Shown: piece by piece, positions 46,471-57,639 of the stretch
Layout of the letters: the number at the start of each line of letters is the position of its first letter
Numbering within the stretch: the first letter of the stretch is position 1
Source: Pollenia angustigena
Lineage: Eukaryota; Arthropoda; Insecta; Diptera; Polleniidae
Direction: 5' to 3'
NCBI GenBank assembly: GCA_930367215.1
Contig: OV884060.1
Coordinates: 97,674,151-97,738,150 of the forward strand
Length of the DNA stretch: 64,000 nucleotides
Program-made: the position numbers and the translations under genes
Notes under the pieces: model-generated
What the model saw: the letters and a program-made list of their open reading frames with translations, nothing else
Databases searched by the model: none
What the model was told of the DNA's origin: nothing

Positions 46471-47442
46471 TTTAAATAGTAACGACTTAGTTAATTTTCT
46501 TATATATATTTTTATTGATGAACATACTTTTGTAAGGCACATCGAAGTTTATTTGACGACTAGTCATAAAAGGTATCAGAAAGAATGTCCAATAATTTAT
46601 AAGAATTTTGCACGACCGGTCGAAACTTATTTTTGAAATGTCCGGAAAGCGACAAATCTATTTAGACAATTGTTGGCAAAAAAATGTTCACGGGGTTTTG
46701 ACCATGTTTAAATGGTGATAAAATATGTAAATACAGCGGTATATAAATGTACATGTGGTTGCTGCTACGTATGTAGACCACAGTATTTTATCGTAACTCG
46801 TAGACAGGTGTAGTTGTGTAAAACATTTGTGTGTACATTTTAAAATGACGAATGCATGGTTGATAAAATTTCAATTAAAAATTGCCATTAAAATTTTTTA
46901 GACACACAGATATGTACTTACATGCTTATTCATGTATGTATGTATTAATGTACACTTTAAAATTAAATAAATAATTAAAGAACAAACAAAATTCAACGGC
47001 AACAAATCAATATAAATGTTAATACTAACTTACAAACACATATTTGTTAGAGTACCCACAATTATAGTAGCCAATTTGCCGATTTTCCCATAATCTTAGC
47101 GATTTTTATAAACCAATCGCGGTAAAATAAATTTTTCGATTATTATTGGCTTTTTTAACATCATTAGGATACAGTAACTTTGACTTAGCTGCACAATCTC
47201 CTTTGCACGATTTTTTGTGTAGTTAAATCAAAAATGCTGTTATCTTAAATGTATTTTTCTGCCTAAATACACAATTGTAGCTTCCTGCATAAAAGTGCAG
47301 CTTAAGTAAAGTATTTAAAAAAATAATCAAAAACGTTTTTATTAATACTTGCTATTTTATTAAAATTTTATTAAATTGGATATTTATGTGAAAAAGTGGC
47401 CGCCATATTTGTTTCATGTGTGCAGCTTACTTTGATGTTTTG
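46471..47442. other. No gene found; M-family debris
   Basis: AT-rich. At 47,070-47,135, AGCCAATTTGCCGATTTTCCC and CTTAGCGATTTTT resemble the ends of element M. Nothing else is clear. Confidence 0.4.
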
Positions 47443-48462
47443 CAGCGTTACCGTTGTGACACTAAAGTATCAATTTGACCCTTTTTCGACGGTGTTGATA
47501 CCTTTTATGACCCTTTTTTTAAATTATACTTTTGTAGCATTATCACCTATTTTGTGACACTTTTCGACCCTTTTGTTTTTTGTTTTTTTGTCAACACTGC
47601 GGAACAGAAGTGCTAAACAAATGTTTTCGAAATAAGCATTGCTTGATATGAAACAGACTCAAAGTATAAACTTATAATTCCATGCTTTCTTCTCCTTGAT
47701 TTTTGATAGTAAAGTACAATTTCCCTAAAAGCAAACATAACTCATATAAATATTTCTTATTTTTTACGGTGGTTTCTTTTCAAGACAAAAATTTGACATT
47801 TTATTAAAAAAATGTAAATTGGCGTTTTGCTCTCTTAAAGAGTAGCATGTTTTATTCAAAATAATTCGCCCTTAATAATGGCAAAAAGTATTGAACTTTT
47901 CGCCTCCTTTTGAATCGACAGTGTTGAGAGTGCCCTAACAGGAATGAAAACAAGAGGTAAAAATTGCTAAATTAGCGGAAATTCCCAAATATTTGGTAAC
48001 AGCGGTATGATAGCAAAGTCTTATATTTATTAAAAATCGTAAAACCTTTAAAAAATCTGACACTTACAGGAAAAAATCGCTTTAATCGAGAAAATTTTTA
48101 CAATTCGCGAACGATTGCAACATTTAAAACAAACACTAAAATTTTTTGACATCGCTAAATCGGAAAATTACATAAAAAGTATTCAAAATTTAGCTATGTA
48201 TAATGATAAAGAATAAACTTTTTGTCAGGTGTTAAATACAGGACAGAGCATTCAATAAAAAAGTTTTTTGAGCTCTTCCTACCTGAAATATTATTTTTTT
48301 GTTTGCTCATTAAAAAACTTGGTCTTATTATGTTAATTTAAATGGGAAATACTGCTTATAAAAAACTTGACCCTTTTTTTATTGAAATACCCTTTTTTGA
48401 CCCCTTTTTCTGGAAAATCCCCTTTTTGTGACCCTTGTCGAAAATTTCCAACGGTAACCCTG
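47443..48462. mobile_element. hAT-like non-autonomous element W
   Basis: Ends CAGCGTTACCGTTG and, reversed, CAGGGTTACCGTTG. The exact 8-bp duplication is ATGTTTTG (47,435-47,442 and 48,463-48,470). Subterminal TTTTGACCCTTTTT repeats occur on both sides. No transposase. Confidence 0.9.
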
Positions 48463-49029
48463 ATGTTTTGTTCGAAAATATTCTAACCATGAGTTGCAAT
48501 CCATTGCGCAATGATTGCTCTTCTGATTACTTGAGCAATTATTACTAAGCAATCTGCTGTAAAATCAGCTGTCGTTTATCTGATATTTCATTTCTCTGTT
48601 CGTCTATTTATGGCAAAGCAATTTCACGTTATATAATAAAAATTATTTCGCCATTGTTCTGCCAATGTTTTTGCTTGGGCTTAGCAAACAAAATTTTTTC
48701 GTGGAGACCCAGCGTAAAATTGCCCAAAAATATGATAAATATACAAAATGCACGTAAACAAGGATTTTGAAGAATAATAACAGAAATATGTATTTTTGGC
48801 AGCTAAGTCAAAGTGCAGCTAACTTTAATTTTTTGTATGAAAATAATTTAAAAATACCAAAAATTTTGGGCATTTATCTCGAATGTGCAGATATAGAAAG
48901 TGCAGTTAAAAAAAGGAAAATCTATCGGATTTTAAGAATAATAACAAAAATTATTAATACTGTGCAATTAAATCAACAGTTCACTTAAACTAAGGGCAGT
49001 TTAGTCAAAACTTTGTTTAAATGTAGTTA
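48463..49029. other. No gene found
   Basis: A 73-codon ORF at 48,767-48,988 has no recognisable feature. Otherwise AT-rich unique-looking DNA. Confidence 0.4.
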
Positions 49030-49824
49030 CAGTGTAACCTCGGCGAACGCAACCAATAGAAATTTTGGGCTGTTGCGATAACTGAGTTGTTGCGCAAACC
49101 AAGTCACAAATTTCTAGTCATATTTTTCTATTTAAAAGCTTATTTTAAACCAATCAAGAATTTTATAAAAAAAAACTAAGGTACGCTTTTAATAATCGTA
49201 TTTATTTGATTGAAATAAAGAATAAAAACGAAATACACATCTAATAAAAAATTTATAAAAATACACTTCAAATGTATGTTAATTTGTACTGATGGTTGTT
49301 ATCGAGTTAAAGATTCATGGCTTTAAGGGAAAAAGTCTGAAATTTTCGACTGAGTTTTTGTGCTTGTCATATTTTCTGGAACTGCAATTTCTCGAATCTT
49401 TTGCAATACCATTATATCCTCCAAAGAACAGCTATTCTCCTCTGCCCATTGAAGAACCACTCATAAACAAAGAAGTTTCTAAACTAAATTGATTTAAAAA
49501 ACAGAAGATCATAATACCTACGCTCAAAATATTTTTCATTCTAAGAATAACGGTAAATCAAAAATACTATTACACTTAAGCATAAGATTTTATATACGTG
49601 TGGATTTAGTTTGGAATTTATTTATTAAAAACCAAACTAAAAAAAAACACAAAAAAAAGCCTTACTTGTTTTGCTTTTGCAAAGTTGCGTTTATTGAGGC
49701 TTTGTTTTTTGAAAAGTTGCGTTTCCACTGTAAACTTAAAAGAGTCACCAATGTTACGAAATTGGGTGCTGCGTTAAGCGAGGGGTTGCGCATATCGAGG
49801 GTTGCGTTCAACGAGGCTACACTT
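49030..49824. mobile_element. Pogo/Tigger-like MITE Y
   Basis: CAGTGTAACCTCGGCGAACG at the left and, reversed, AAGTGTAGCCTCGTTGAACG at the right, each beside TA (49,028-49,029 and 49,825-49,826). GGTTGCG/CGCAACC subterminal motifs repeat. Interior ORFs are not recognisable as transposase. Confidence 0.75.
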
Positions 49825-50071
49825 TATATATTTGAATTCGTTTCCGTTATAAAGATTTTTAAGCCGATATTATTCTGAAAAATTATGCTAACGGTTGTAT
49901 TACTTTTATAGTTTTTTAAACGTTGAAACGCTGATTAGCAACTTTTACCGATTAAAAAACATTTTAAAGGCAAAGCTAAACTAAGATGTTATCTACAGTC
50001 AATCAATGTTTTTATTGGAATACTTAAGCAACTGCAAATGAAGGGTATTTGTTTTTATTATTATATATTAC

Positions 50072-50270
50072 CCTGGGATAAAGCTTTTATACGGCTGTCA
50101 GACAAAACGTCATGCAACGTATTCGGTAATTCCATAACATCAAGAACTACTATTTGGTACCCTTTACTTAACAACAATTGAACGCTTTTGCGCGGGTTTA
50201 TATAAATTTGATGGTAAGTATAACCAAGCCTGCAACAGAGAAGCAAGCCGTAACGGACAAGCCGCGCCGC
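50072..50270 (-). CDS. Possible exon of an unidentified host gene
   Basis: On the minus strand one frame stays open from about 50,290 to a possible donor (CAGG|GTAATA at 50,072). It encodes QPSISAAARLVRYG, then LLLCCRLGYTYHQIYINPRK, SVQLLLSKGYQIVVLDVMEL and PNTLHDVLSDSRIKALSQ. The upstream 60 bp are far more GC-rich (GCGGCGGCGCGG) than the surroundings, and the protein looks globular with alternating hydrophobic strands and helices, unlike random ORFs here. No ATG precedes it in frame, and the upstream AG has no good pyrimidine tract, so the 5' border is uncertain. It could also be a transposon relic. Family not recognised. Confidence 0.4.
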
Positions 50271-50514
50271 CGCCGATATACTTGGCTGATCGACGGCTCA
50301 ATTGCTAGCTGATTATCTTTTTTTCCATTTTTTTTTTATATTAAGCCAAAATTAGTTATTTAATTAATTTTTGGAATTTTTTAATATTATTTAAGTTAGT
50401 GAATACTTACGAAAATCGGTATTTAATTAATTTTGTAGCACTGTTGCCCTATACAAATACTTAAAGAGTTTTAACGAAACTTTTTTGTATTTTGCATGTG
50501 GAAAAGGTGGTTAA

Positions 50515-50704
50515 GGCCCGTTTTCACAACTAACCGTTTATAAGTGTACCATTATTACAACTTTACTTTAAAATACCAGGTAGGATAAACCTTAATTTAC
50601 TTTATCGCTCTTTATGATTGAGCTTTGAGTTTTAATAATGGAAAACTTTTTAAAATGCCGGTTAAAGTCTACTTTTAGCTATCGGTAAGTTGTGAAAACG
50701 GGCC
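50515..50704. mobile_element. PIF/Harbinger-like MITE P1 (190 bp)
   Basis: GGCCCGTTTTCACAACT at the left and its reverse at the right, flanked by TAA on both sides. Subterminal TACCGATAGCTAAAAGTAGA lies near the right end (reversed). Confidence 0.85.
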
Positions 50705-51163
50705 TAAGTGCAGTGTTTAAAAAGCTGCAGTCATAAGATTGTGCTGTTACTTCGACTTCTTCATTTGTCATTGCACAAAAATAAACTTTTGCCTTTACTT
50801 CTGATTCATTAAATGAAAACAGTCGCAGTCAAGGCAAAAACAAAAAGTTGTACACAACAAAGAACATCTGCAGTCGACATGTTCGTTAATTTTCCCTAAA
50901 GTAGTTACACAAAGGTGTGACGAAATATCGGATTAAATAAAACAAATATTTTTATAAAAAATAATGGACCACAAACTTAATTAATAAATAACAAAAATAA
51001 TTTATTAATTTACTATTTAAAAATGCCTGATGTTTCTAAATTTTAAGAAAATCTTATTTCAATATCTTTTAGTGACCGTAGTACAACTAACAAGGTATTT
51101 GCTGTAAATAGTTTTTTTTAATCTAAAAATTTAATTTATCTTTTATAAAATCTTTACTTTTTA

Positions 51164-51279
51164 CGGCCATTTTCACCAAGTTCAGTTAAAACTAACTTTC
51201 AATTAAAGTTCCGGTTACCAATATGTTTTGACAGCTATAACCGAAAGTTAATTATAACCAAACTTGGTGAAAATGGCCG
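51164..51279. mobile_element. PIF/Harbinger-like MITE O2 (116 bp)
   Basis: CGGCCATTTTCACCAAGTT at the left and its exact reverse at the right, flanked by TTA on both sides. A near-complete palindrome: TTAACTTTCGGTT-like arms meet in the centre. Confidence 0.85.
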
Positions 51280-53229
51280 TTAAACGAATAAATCATTATT
51301 TGTCTTTTTGTTTTGTTTATCTATATGTTTACGGTATATATATATTTCTTTAGTCTTGCTTTAGGCTTGCTTTTCTGGGCCTGCAACAATTGTCTATATA
51401 TTGGCCAATTATTATAAAGTTTTCTCTCTTAAAAAAAGTTTAGAAAAGAAATTCGATAAATCTAAGCGATGCCGCAGGAGCAAGACAAAAATCATTTATT
51501 CGTTTTAATTTTCTTCTTTTCTATCCCGATTTTTTCCTTAAATCTTGGTCTACGCTTAACGCGATTTGGCTAGATGCCAAAAATTTAATGTATTTTATAA
51601 ATATTTACCAAAATATTTAAATTTTTGCGACAAACTAAATCTTGTAATTTTTAGCGATATTTTTAAAAAATTTTGTGCGTAATAAAAAATTAGCGGTTTA
51701 AAAATGTGACTTGACGAAAAGTATTACAAACAAAGTTGTCAACAATACATACAATTTACATGTGTGTATAAGTCAGAGTATGTATGTACATTTGTGCATT
51801 TATCGTTGACAGAATTGATTTATTATAATTAGTTTATTTAAAGTTTATTTCTGCCTCTCCAAAACTATTTAAGAGATTTTAATACAATTTAAAACATAAA
51901 TAGATCCCTATTCATATAGCCAACACAGCTATGCCTTTTTCAAAACTAGGACCGCGATGGGAGGTAGGAAACATATTTTATCGAAATTTAAAACATACAT
52001 ACATAGATAGAAACATATTTCTATGGACACATAGGCAATGCATCTTTTCCAAAATAGGATCATAAGGGGAGGTAGTGAACAGGGTACACCAGCAAAAATA
52101 ATTTTTATTTACTGTGGTGTATGGTATCATATGGTCAGGCTTGATCGATTAGCCAGAAAATGTATGTATAATAATTAAATTTTATTTTATTCAACCTTTA
52201 CCATTCAAATTGTTGTATAACACTGTGCAACAAAATTCGCCAGCTTAAACACTTGCAACTCAGAATTACATTTAGTATATTTTTTTTTTTTTAATTATTC
52301 CAAACGGGCCCATATTTCGGGATCTCGAGCTAACTTTTTAAAACCTCTACTTTCATTTCACGCTGCAAGTTTTAAGGCTGTTTTTTTTTTTTTTTTTGTT
52401 GCACAGTGTAATTTATTGAGTTTGAGGTTTCTCTTTTTTATATAACAAATTTTTAACATTTTTTGTAACTCAAATATTTCGATACACCAATGTACATCAT
52501 CATCAGAGAAAAATTTAAACAAAATTAAACAATAAAGTAGTAAAGTAGTAACAATTGTCACATAGATAAAATTAATAGCAATTAAAAAAATAAAGCATTA
52601 CTTGAGAATTGCAACAGCTGTTTAACTTATTCGACAAGAAATCGACGACGACGATCTATTTGTTTTAAGTTTACCGTCTTTCTATATCAGAAAGGAAGCT
52701 AAACCAGATACGTCCAGTTTACAGATGTGGTATGATAACATCTGATCCATTGTATGAAGTTCAGCTTTTATTTTGGTTATTGTCAATGATTTGGAAAGGT
52801 GTTTTTGAAGCAATCAATCTGGTAGCTTATCTTTCGCTGTAATGTATTCAGTGATAGTATTTGTGTAATGTTTTGTTTTTTTTTTTGGTACTTATAAATA
52901 GAAAGTATTCTTATCCTCTTAGTAGTAAAATAAACAAAGGTTTTATTACAGCGAACGGTTCCAACAAGAGCTAATCGGACTTCTATTAGTCTTTGTGCAA
53001 GTTAAGGACTTGTGAAAAATTGTCACAATACACAGGACATACTGGACATACTGTATGTAAATACTTTGTTGAAAAATCCTTCATAACTCTCTCCCCGTGG
53101 TTTACTTCTCGGGTACCATCAGAAGTTTTGACTGTATAAATTTGGCCTTTCAATGTATATTTTGTTTGCGAGACTAGTTTTATATTCTTGCAACTCAAAA
53201 GCACAAATATGGCTGCTTTACAACTCTAA
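51280..53229. other. No gene found; repeat fragments
   Basis: M-family debris near 51,640-51,750 (TTTTTAGCGATATTT, AAAGTTGTCAACAATAC). A V2 right end (TACTGTGGTGTATGGTATCA) at 52,078-52,150. A minus-strand ORF at 52,986-53,204 looks somewhat protein-like but shows no motif. Confidence 0.4.
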
Positions 53230-53302
53230 GGCCCGTTTTCACAACTTACCGATAGCTAAAAGTAGACTTTAACCGGCCTTCGGTATGCAATGGAAACGGG
53301 CC
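53230..53302. mobile_element. Internally deleted P-type Harbinger MITE P2 (73 bp)
   Basis: Left end GGCCCGTTTTCACAACTTAC matches P1, and the right end GGAAACGGGCC pairs with it. It is flanked by TAA on both sides. It carries ACCGATAGCTAAAAGTAGAC, found reversed near the right end of P1. Confidence 0.8.
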
Positions 53303-53560
53303 TAAATCTATTTAGTTTGCATTATCAAGATGCTTTGCAAATCGTATTTTCCGTTACTAAATTAATTTTAAGACACACGCAAAACCCAAAAATCACAAAT
53401 AATAATAAAATTTCGTTATCAAGTCACAATCATTTTATTTAATTTTGCAAAAAAAAAGACGAAACCAACAAGCAAATAGTATACTTCGTGGTCCAGCCAG
53501 ACCAAGAGAAATGGAATGGAATTTGAAATGAATTATAACGTTCATAAAATTTATCCAATA

Positions 53561-53740
53561 CAGTATTATTCGGATATAAGAACAAAACGCTTATAAGAAA
53601 CATTTTCAAAAACACCATGTCTTTTTTACGATTTTTCTAACAAAAAAGGTTTCATATAAGAAAAACGCTTATAAAAAAAAACTGATAAAAGAACATTTTT
53701 CTTAAACACAAAAATCACAAAATGTATAGAAAAATAATTT
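53561..53740. repeat. Pogo-like terminus, one end
   Basis: TA followed by CAGTATTATTCGGATATAAG, with AAAACGCTTATAAGAAA-type motifs repeated to about 53,700. No right end was found, so it is a truncated or degraded copy. Confidence 0.45.
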
Positions 53741-54164
53741 ATATAAGAAACTTCCAAAGGCAACACAGAATTTATGTATTTTGCATGGACAACTCTGTTT
53801 TCTGAGAGTTTTAAAACAAGAACAAAGTTTTTTTTTTACTTTTAAGCGTTACTCGCTTTTTCGCAGCATACGCAGCTGTCAAAAAATTGGAATCTGTGCA
53901 GTTATACGTAGTAAGTTACATGCACAAAAGCGTAGATGCCTTGAGGCGAAAATTAGGTTTACTTTCTGCTTTTGTAAGCGTCACAAGCAGCGTTCGAACA
54001 AACCAGCTGATTTTGACAAATTAAATTTTATTTTTACTTGTGCTGCTGCTGTATAAAAAGCGTTGCATGTTACTTGAAACGTAGAACGCAAGTAAGGTTA
54101 TAAAAGCATGCGCTGCGTGGAGGCGAAAACGCGTGTTATGGACCTCCAGCTTTAGTTTTAGACA

Positions 54165-54400
54165 CAGAGGCGTCACGAGACGGAAAATATTGTATTTTTT
54201 TCTGTCTTTTTCTTCGAAAGCTGCCCTTTTTGCATTTTTTGTTTTGATTACGCAATTTGTGTTGATAGTAGTGGCCTGTTTTTACACATATTGCCACTTC
54301 ACTACCAAAAAACGTTTTCTTTCTCTTTCTTCGAAAGCTGCCCTCGCAAATGATTTAGGTATTTTTCATACGTCACTTTTTCATCTCTGTATGCTTTGTA
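54165..54400 (+). repeat. AB-type repeat, forward copy
   Basis: Carries GCGTCACGAGACGGAAAATA, two copies of TTCTTCGAAAGCTGCCCT (about 54,210 and 54,327), TGCCACTTCACTACCAAAAA, and ACGTCACTTTTTCATCTCTG. It matches 43,114-43,340 reversed and the ends of AB. Confidence 0.65.
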
Positions 54401-54447
54401 GTTTTAGATGAGCGAGCTGGTACTCATGAGAAGCTTTGTGGTTTTTG

Positions 54448-54610
54448 TCAATAAAAACAAAAGTTAAAATTTTAAAAGAAATACAAAACGGTATTAAAAG
54501 AAGCGAAATTGCAAAAAAATATAATATTGGACTTTTAACGTTATCTAAAATAGTGAAAAACTCAAAAGACATAGACAATAATTATTTAAAAGTTAGAAAC
54601 GTTAACATGG
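54448..54610 (+). pseudogene. CENP-B/Tigger-type helix-turn-helix fragment
   Basis: One frame reads IKTKVKILKEIQNGIKRSEI, then AKKYNIGLLTLSKIVKNSKD. This is the pattern of the N-terminal DNA-binding HTH of pogo/Tigger transposases (K..IL.E...G..R.E.AKKY.I...T...I.KN). The frame loses resemblance after about 54,610. No TIRs or catalytic DDE domain nearby. A domesticated fragment is possible but unlikely without an intact start. Confidence 0.7.
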
Positions 54611-54887
54611 GGTCTTCACCTGACAATTTTTTGTCATACCACGTATTTTACGTATTTTAAATAGATATATCTGTCCATTTATCTTCAATTATGGAAAATC
54701 TTCCATTTTCTTCTTTATTTTTTTTTTAAATCCGTTTTGACTTAATCTTTTTTTGATGCGTAAAACTTTTCGTCATATATCCATATCGTTGTATGTATTA
54801 CTTAAGCACATCGTAAAACCTCTAATTCTTAAATAATCCGATGTTACTTTTGATTTTGGAAAATCGTTTGCAGATAAGGGTGAATAA

Positions 54888-55035
54888 TCACCCTTATTGT
54901 GTTTGGCGTGTTTAAAATACGCTTACGACTGTTTGGGAATAGATTAAAGGAAATAAGTTCACGTTCTCTTTAATCTATTACCAAACAGTCTTAGGCGTAC
55001 ATATTTTAAATACGCCAAACACAATAAGGGTGAAT
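54888..55035. mobile_element. Palindromic MITE S
   Basis: CACCCTTATTGTGTTTGGCG at the left and its reverse at the right; the arms continue with TTTAAAATACGC/ACGCCTAAG and GACTGTTTGGGAATAGATTA-type sequence for most of the length. A second local inverted repeat (AAGGGTGAATAATCACCCTT) lies at the left border. Confidence 0.75.
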
Positions 55036-55039
55036 ATAA

Positions 55040-56060
55040 GTGGGTTTGCGTTATCACGCAACCCTTTGCTCGTTTTTTAAATGTTGCTGATTTTCTGCTT
55101 CTTCAGCTACCATCCGAAATACGAGTAGTATTTTATTTTTATTTTTTTTAAGTCAACACAACATTTTTTTCACTTTTTCGCTTGTTTTTTTGCAAAATTA
55201 TTACAAGTTTTAAGTCAACACAACACAGCTGAAAGAAAGACAACTGAGAGCGAAAATTCGAAATTCCCTTTCCCATAATACTATTCTCCCCGTCTGTTTA
55301 GAATAGGGGAATTTTATTCCTAATTCCCGGGGATCTCATTTCCCCGGGATCTCATTTCCCCGGGAATATTTATAATTGGGCTGATTGTAATCAAAACACA
55401 AATTTGCTCTGGCCAGACCAAGATGGTAATCCTTAGGTTAATTTATGGTACGATTCGGCTGATATTCACAATATATATTTATTAAACAAAAATAAGTTTC
55501 CCGGTAGATAGCGTTGGGGTAAAGTTATTAACAAAAGTATCCAGTATTTAATTGTTATTTGGAAAATCCAGAGCAGCGCCGAAACCAAATAGCTTGTATT
55601 TTTATATTTTTTTGGCATTTAGGTTTCATGTTTACACTAATTTAGCATATGATAATACCACAGGCTGTTCATAACAGTGATATTTAGCCTAAAATAGTGT
55701 AGTGCAAGAGTGTATAATAAGGTATTGTCAAAACAGATACACCATATACATATCTGTCACTATGGATATAAATGGGAGAACGTCAATTTAATTAGCTTTT
55801 GACGTTTTCTTAAAGCATTTTCCTTTTGGAACTTCATTTGATGACCCTTTATTTAAATATTAAAAATGAGTTCTTAAAAAACTGCGTTTGTAAGTAGACG
55901 TGCAAATTTTGTTATTAAATTGTATTAAAAGTACAAAGCAAAGGGATTAATATTCCATAAACTCTTGCTTACAATAATAAATATCAGGAACATTAAAAAA
56001 GAAAAAAACAAATACGATTTTATTAACAAAATCCATGCATGTGGCAAAGACAATAATACT
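55040..56060. other. No gene found
   Basis: AT-rich. At 55,323-55,372 there is a local GC-rich repeat with CCCGGGGATCTCATTTCCCC and a second ATCTCATTTCCCCGGGA unit. No coding signal. Confidence 0.4.
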
Positions 56061-56065
56061 ATATA

Positions 56066-56331
56066 TGTGGCACCCTCTCACTACCAGTTACCAATTACTT
56101 TGATAACCAGTTTTACAACTAAAGAAAAATGCACATGTTAGTATGATAGATAAAGAAAGAAAAAGAAGTCGGTCTGTTTCCTGTCGACTTCGGTGCATTA
56201 AAGACGTACATAATTAAACAAAGAATTGTTCCTTAATTAATTTAAATTTTAATAAATATAGTCTTTAGAAATTAAAAGGACAAGCGTTTTTATTAATTCT
56301 AATTGGGTAAAATACTCGAGATTAACCCCAA
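56066..56331 (+). repeat. 5' LTR (266 bp)
   Basis: Starts TGTGGCACCC and ends ACCCCAA. It differs from the 3' LTR by two substitutions and one 4-bp indel. Confidence 0.9.
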
Positions 56332-56333
56332 AT

Positions 56334-56348
56334 TGGTGACCCCGACAC
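56334..56348 (+). promoter_or_regulatory. Primer-binding site
   Basis: TGGTGACCCCGACAC lies 2 nt after the LTR. Its first 13 bases fit the complement of a tRNA-Trp 3' end, the primer used by CsRn1-type elements (from memory). Confidence 0.7.
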
Positions 56349-56355
56349 AAGAATA

Positions 56356-57148
56356 ATGGCAACCAAAGATTTGTCAACGGCAAGCACTATACGCATGCAA
56401 AACAGCGACGACGATGAAGCAGCAGTTTTTCACAACGCTAACAATAGCAACGCTGCTACGGCAACTGGTCATGTTTCAGCAATTTACGCTCGATTGCCGT
56501 TTCCAGAAATGTGCAACTCAAACATTGAAGCTTGGTTCATTTCCATGGACTTTTGGTTCAGTGCGTTGGGCATAACTTCTGACAAACAGAAAGCCGCCAC
56601 TGTGTTTGCAGCAACGACGACTCAACCGGCTCTTATCGGAGATGCCCCTAGGCGACAAGAAACCCTCAGAGCTATTCTATGAAATGAGACGAGTAGCAGG
56701 TAATTCTTTAGGGGAAGCAGCGCTTAAGGGTCTATGGACAAAGCGACTTCCAACATTTGCTCAGCCTGTAGTGGCAGCGTCAACGGGTACAGCAGCAGAG
56801 TTCACAAAAATTGCCGACTCAATAGTAGATGCTGTATCCCCATCTGTAGTATGTAAGGTGAGTAAAGAGCCTGTGAGTGAAATAAAGTCACTACGAGCAG
56901 CAATAATGGAGTTAAGCAAGAGGTTTGAGCAGTTTTCTACACGGTCGCGTTCTCGGTCCCGCAGACCTACTGTTACCCGACATCGTTCTCAGCATCGTCA
57001 AGCGACGGAGACAGGAACACGAATTTCGAAGAATGCTGGTACCACAAAAAGTACGGTCGTAATGCACGCAAGTGTCGCAGCCCGTGTAAACACAAACAAC
57101 AACAACAGGTACATACTATTACTACTCAGTCTTCAAATTGACTTTTAA
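56356..57148 (+). pseudogene. gag, deleted and frameshifted
   Basis: ATG at 56,356 opens a 108-residue frame with YARLPFPEMCNSNIEAWFIS, the conserved gag N-terminal pattern. Near 56,605 the sequence jumps to the later gag block RRLNRLLSEMPLGDKKPSEL in another frame. A middle part of perhaps 45-50 codons is missing. The zinc finger is in a third frame at about 57,028: CWYHKKYGRNARKCRSPC, a C-H-C-C arrangement rather than the common CCHC. It encoded the capsid and nucleocapsid protein. Confidence 0.85.
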
Positions 57149-57153
57149 GGCCG

Positions 57154-57483
57154 GTGGAGCGTCCCAGCGAAAAATGCTCCACTAAATGCCAAATTTTTCG
57201 CCTCCAAGTGACTGATATAAATACTCAGCAACAATTTCTAGTTGATAGTGGTGCCGACGTCTCGGTGCTTCCTCTTAGTGCTAAAACTCAAGAGATCCGT
57301 CGTACGGCAGTAGAGTTATTTGGACCAAACAATACGTCAATTAAGGTTATTGGTGAGTGCCAAATTAATTTAGACCTTGGGTTGAAACGTAACTTTTCCT
57401 GGCCATTTATTATTGCCGATGTGAAGATGCCAATAATAGGTTCCGATTTTATCAAACATTATGATTTGTTAATCGACTTGTGA
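57154..57483 (+). pseudogene. pol, protease region
   Basis: Retropepsin-like: LVDSGADVSVLPL contains the catalytic DSG, and IGSDFIKHYDLLIDL is the C-terminal flap-side motif. The frame stops at TGA 57,481 and the following pol is in other frames. Confidence 0.85.
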
Positions 57484-57639
57484 CGAAACCGACTAATTGA
57501 CAACGTCACTGGTCACGCTTCGCAGCTTACGTTACCACTAAACGCAAAAATTGACGCCATTAAGTCGAATAGTTCTCACAACCCGTTTGCAGACCTTTTA
57601 CAAGAATTTAACGACATTACGATACTCTCGCCCTATGGT

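Noticed and set aside
52986..53204. Minus-strand ORF with protein-like stretch (KTSDGTREVNHGERVMKDF)
   Set aside because: No recognised motif, no start or splice context; not strong enough to call.
54448..54610. Domesticated CENP-B-like host gene
   Set aside because: Only the HTH is present, with no ATG-led complete frame and no splice sites; simplest reading is a Tigger fragment.
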